NCBI GenBank assembly: GCA_020846655.1
Contig: JADLDL010000273.1
Location: 1-43,016 of the forward strand
Reading direction: 5' to 3'
Source: Saprospiraceae bacterium
GTDB taxonomy: Bacteria; Bacteroidota; Bacteroidia; Chitinophagales; Saprospiraceae
DNA: 43,016 bases
Part shown: positions 41,838 through 43,016 of the stretch, in pieces
Layout of the letters: each line of letters begins with the position of its first letter
Numbering within the stretch: the stretch's first letter is position 1
Translations under genes and position numbers: made by a program
The notes under the pieces: generated by a model
What the model saw: the letters and a program-made list of their open reading frames with translations, nothing else
What the model was told of the DNA's origin: nothing
Databases searched by the model: none

Positions 41838-42587
41838 TTATCTCTCTTTTCGGAGATCGAAGTTGTGGAAATAGAAGATTCGAATAGTATGCTGGTTTCT
41901 GAAGGCATTGCCGGCCGGCAACTGTTGGTAGAGGTTCATGTAGCCGCCGTGCAGTTGGGCCTGCGGGGTCAGTTGGTAGGCCAGACCGGCAAAAAATCGG
42001 TTTTGGTCGAAGTAGTTGTACACGATTTCATCGCCGAAATTGACCATCAATTCATTGTTGAGCACGAGTTGCAAGCCGCCGGGCTCGAATCCTTTGCGCG
42101 TCAGCGGCACAAAGGCGGTGGTATTGAACCGGATGCGGTAGTTGAACAAATACCCCTCGCCGAGTTCGTTGTCGCTTTTGAGTTTGCGCCGAAAACGCTC
42201 CTCCAGGCGGATGGCGTTGGTAAACCTCAGCCAGGCGTAGCGGTTGAACCACTGTATCTGCTGCCAGGGGCGGTGTTCCGGCCGGCCGATATTGGCGTGG
42301 CCCTCGGCCGGGAATTGGTGCACATAGGCGTAGGCGGCCGTCAGCCGAACGTCGTCGTACAGGTAAAACGTCAGACCCGGCCGTATCAGCAACTGCCCGA
42401 GGGTGTTGACATACTGGTCGCGCAAGCGCAAATGCGCGTCGAACCACAGCCCCCAGCGCTGGTTCAGGCGGATTTGGCTGAAGGCGCCAAACCACGCTTG
42501 TTCGTCGGTGTCAATCGTTTTTTGGGCCGTGGCGCGCCACGGCAACAGGATCAGGACAAGCAGGGTAATGCTCCAAAATGACTTCAT
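41838..42587 (-). CDS. DUF2490 outer-membrane barrel-like protein
   Basis: A 249-residue protein with signal peptide MKSFWSITLLVLILLPWRAT ending AQ. The mature part is rich in aromatic amphipathic strands (QAWFGAFSQIRLNQRWGLWFDAHLRLRD, YDDVRLTAAYAYVHQF, WFNRYAWLRFTNAIRLEERFRRK), the pattern of DUF2490, predicted outer-membrane beta-barrels of unknown function. It is the first gene of the sulfite operon and could be a porin for sulfur compounds, but other DUF2490 proteins occur in unrelated contexts. Confidence 0.85.
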   Translation of the reverse strand: MKSFWSITLLVLILLPWRATAQKTIDTDEQAWFGAFSQIRLNQRWGLWFDAHLRLRDQYVNTLGQLLIRPGLTFYLYDDVRLTAAYAYVHQFPAEGHANIGRPEHRPWQQIQWFNRYAWLRFTNAIRLEERFRRKLKSDNELGEGYLFNYRIRFNTTAFVPLTRKGFEPGGLQLVLNNELMVNFGDEIVYNYFDQNRFFAGLAYQLTPQAQLHGGYMNLYQQLPAGNAFRNQHTIRIFYFHNFDLRKER

Positions 42588-43016
42588 GCAAGTTCGTGTT
42601 GATGTGAAAAAAGGTATCTTATCAACTGCGAAACAATACCTTTTGCGGCGCTTGTGGGGATGGAATTTCGAAAATGACAGTTATAGACACCCCCCACAAG
42701 CCATCGAATACCTCAATATCTCAATATCCAATATCTCAATAAATCAAAGATTTGGATCACAGTGCCTCGGGTCAAAGGCCCTCATCAGCATCGTTTTTTA
42801 CATCTTTACGTCAATCCCAAATCGTAAAACTTCTTGCGGACGGCAACCATCCAACCGTCCAACCTTCTAACCCTCCAACCTTCCAACCCTTGCCGTCCGC
42901 CATAAAGGTTTGAGATTCACTTCAAACATATGACTATCAGTTACTTAAGCATATTTTTCGTCTTCTTGGCCAAATTTTATCAAAGTAGAGCCAAACTAAA
43001 CCATCATTTAGTTACA
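42588..43016. other. right-end intergenic region with short tandem repeats
   Basis: No gene is supported in this 429-bp stretch; the one longer open frame (from 42403) is low complexity and crosses the repeats. It contains a degenerate AATATC array (42711-42742) and an 8-bp CCAACCnT array (42843-42890). A lone -7-like TATGTTTG on the minus strand (42930 to 42923) has no matching -33 box. Confidence 0.5.
42843..42890. repeat. 8-bp tandem repeat CCAACCnT, six imperfect copies
   Basis: Six consecutive octamers: GCAACCAT, CCAACCGT, CCAACCTT, CTAACCCT, CCAACCTT, CCAACCCT. The strand asymmetry (C and A only, apart from position 7-8) is striking. No open frame crosses it with any gene-like quality. 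Confidence 0.85.

Noticed and set aside
42403-42870. Plus-strand frame of 155 residues at the right end
   Set aside because: It begins antisense to the DUF2490 gene and then runs through tandem repeats, with no signal or domain.

Overview
The window looks like a chromosomal segment of a Bacteroidota bacterium, probably Saprospiria-like (class level is inference). Pointers are a PorE-like type IX secretion component, a protein with a type IX C-terminal sorting domain, an S74 tail-fibre-like secreted protein, a TPR-CHAT protein beside a sigma/anti-sigma-like pair, and repeated promoter -7 boxes of the Bacteroidota form TAnnTTTG. Most of the window is GC-rich (37 of 60 bases G+C in 30661-30720). 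One block, about 31.5-34.7 kb, is very AT-rich (15 of 60 in 33001-33060).

Layout. 1-328: six copies of a 14-bp tandem repeat at the left edge. 0.3-10 kb: sigma-54 response regulator, PorE-like lipoprotein, PhoD-type phosphatase, DinB-like protein, LpxD-like acyltransferase, GHL10 lipoprotein-era secreted hydrolase, hemB. 10-14.4 kb: a small lipoprotein and a very large outer-membrane barrel whose signal peptide is encoded by a hexanucleotide repeat. 14.6-19.7 kb: SpoIIM-family membrane protein, DUF4129-like protein, hemW, a short mscL, and an NTF2-like protein with an Ala/Lys/Pro tail. 19.9-31.5 kb: gpmI, sigma factor plus anti-sigma-like protein, convergent operon of a membrane-anchored surface protein and an exported TPR-CHAT protease-like protein, S74 protein, type IX cargo, and kynA (tryptophan 2,3-dioxygenase).

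31.57-34.49 kb is the most interesting part: a two-gene, AT-rich, leftward module encoding a catalytically dead prokaryotic Argonaute (N-L1-L2/MID/PIWI, apparently without PAZ) and a separate SIR2-domain protein with intact NAD-binding and catalytic motifs. This looks like a guide-directed NADase abortive-infection system of the SIR2-associated pAgo type, but the N-L1-L2 (APAZ-like) region sits on the Argonaute chain, not on the SIR2 chain.

34.76-38.53 kb is a leftward NAD salvage locus: nrtR, then prs, a nucleoside 2-deoxyribosyltransferase-like gene and nadV. Two 21-bp near-palindromes flank and overlap a good promoter in front of prs and are very likely NrtR operators. The NADase module therefore sits directly downstream of, and on the same strand as, NAD salvage genes, with the first gene of de novo NAD synthesis from tryptophan (kynA) on its other side. 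38.58-42.59 kb is a leftward sulfite/siroheme operon: DUF2490 barrel, cysI, and a fusion of precorrin-2 dehydrogenase with a TauE/SafE permease. The right end (42.6-43.0 kb) holds short tandem repeats and no gene that I can support. No rRNA, tRNA, CRISPR array, transposase or integrase was seen.
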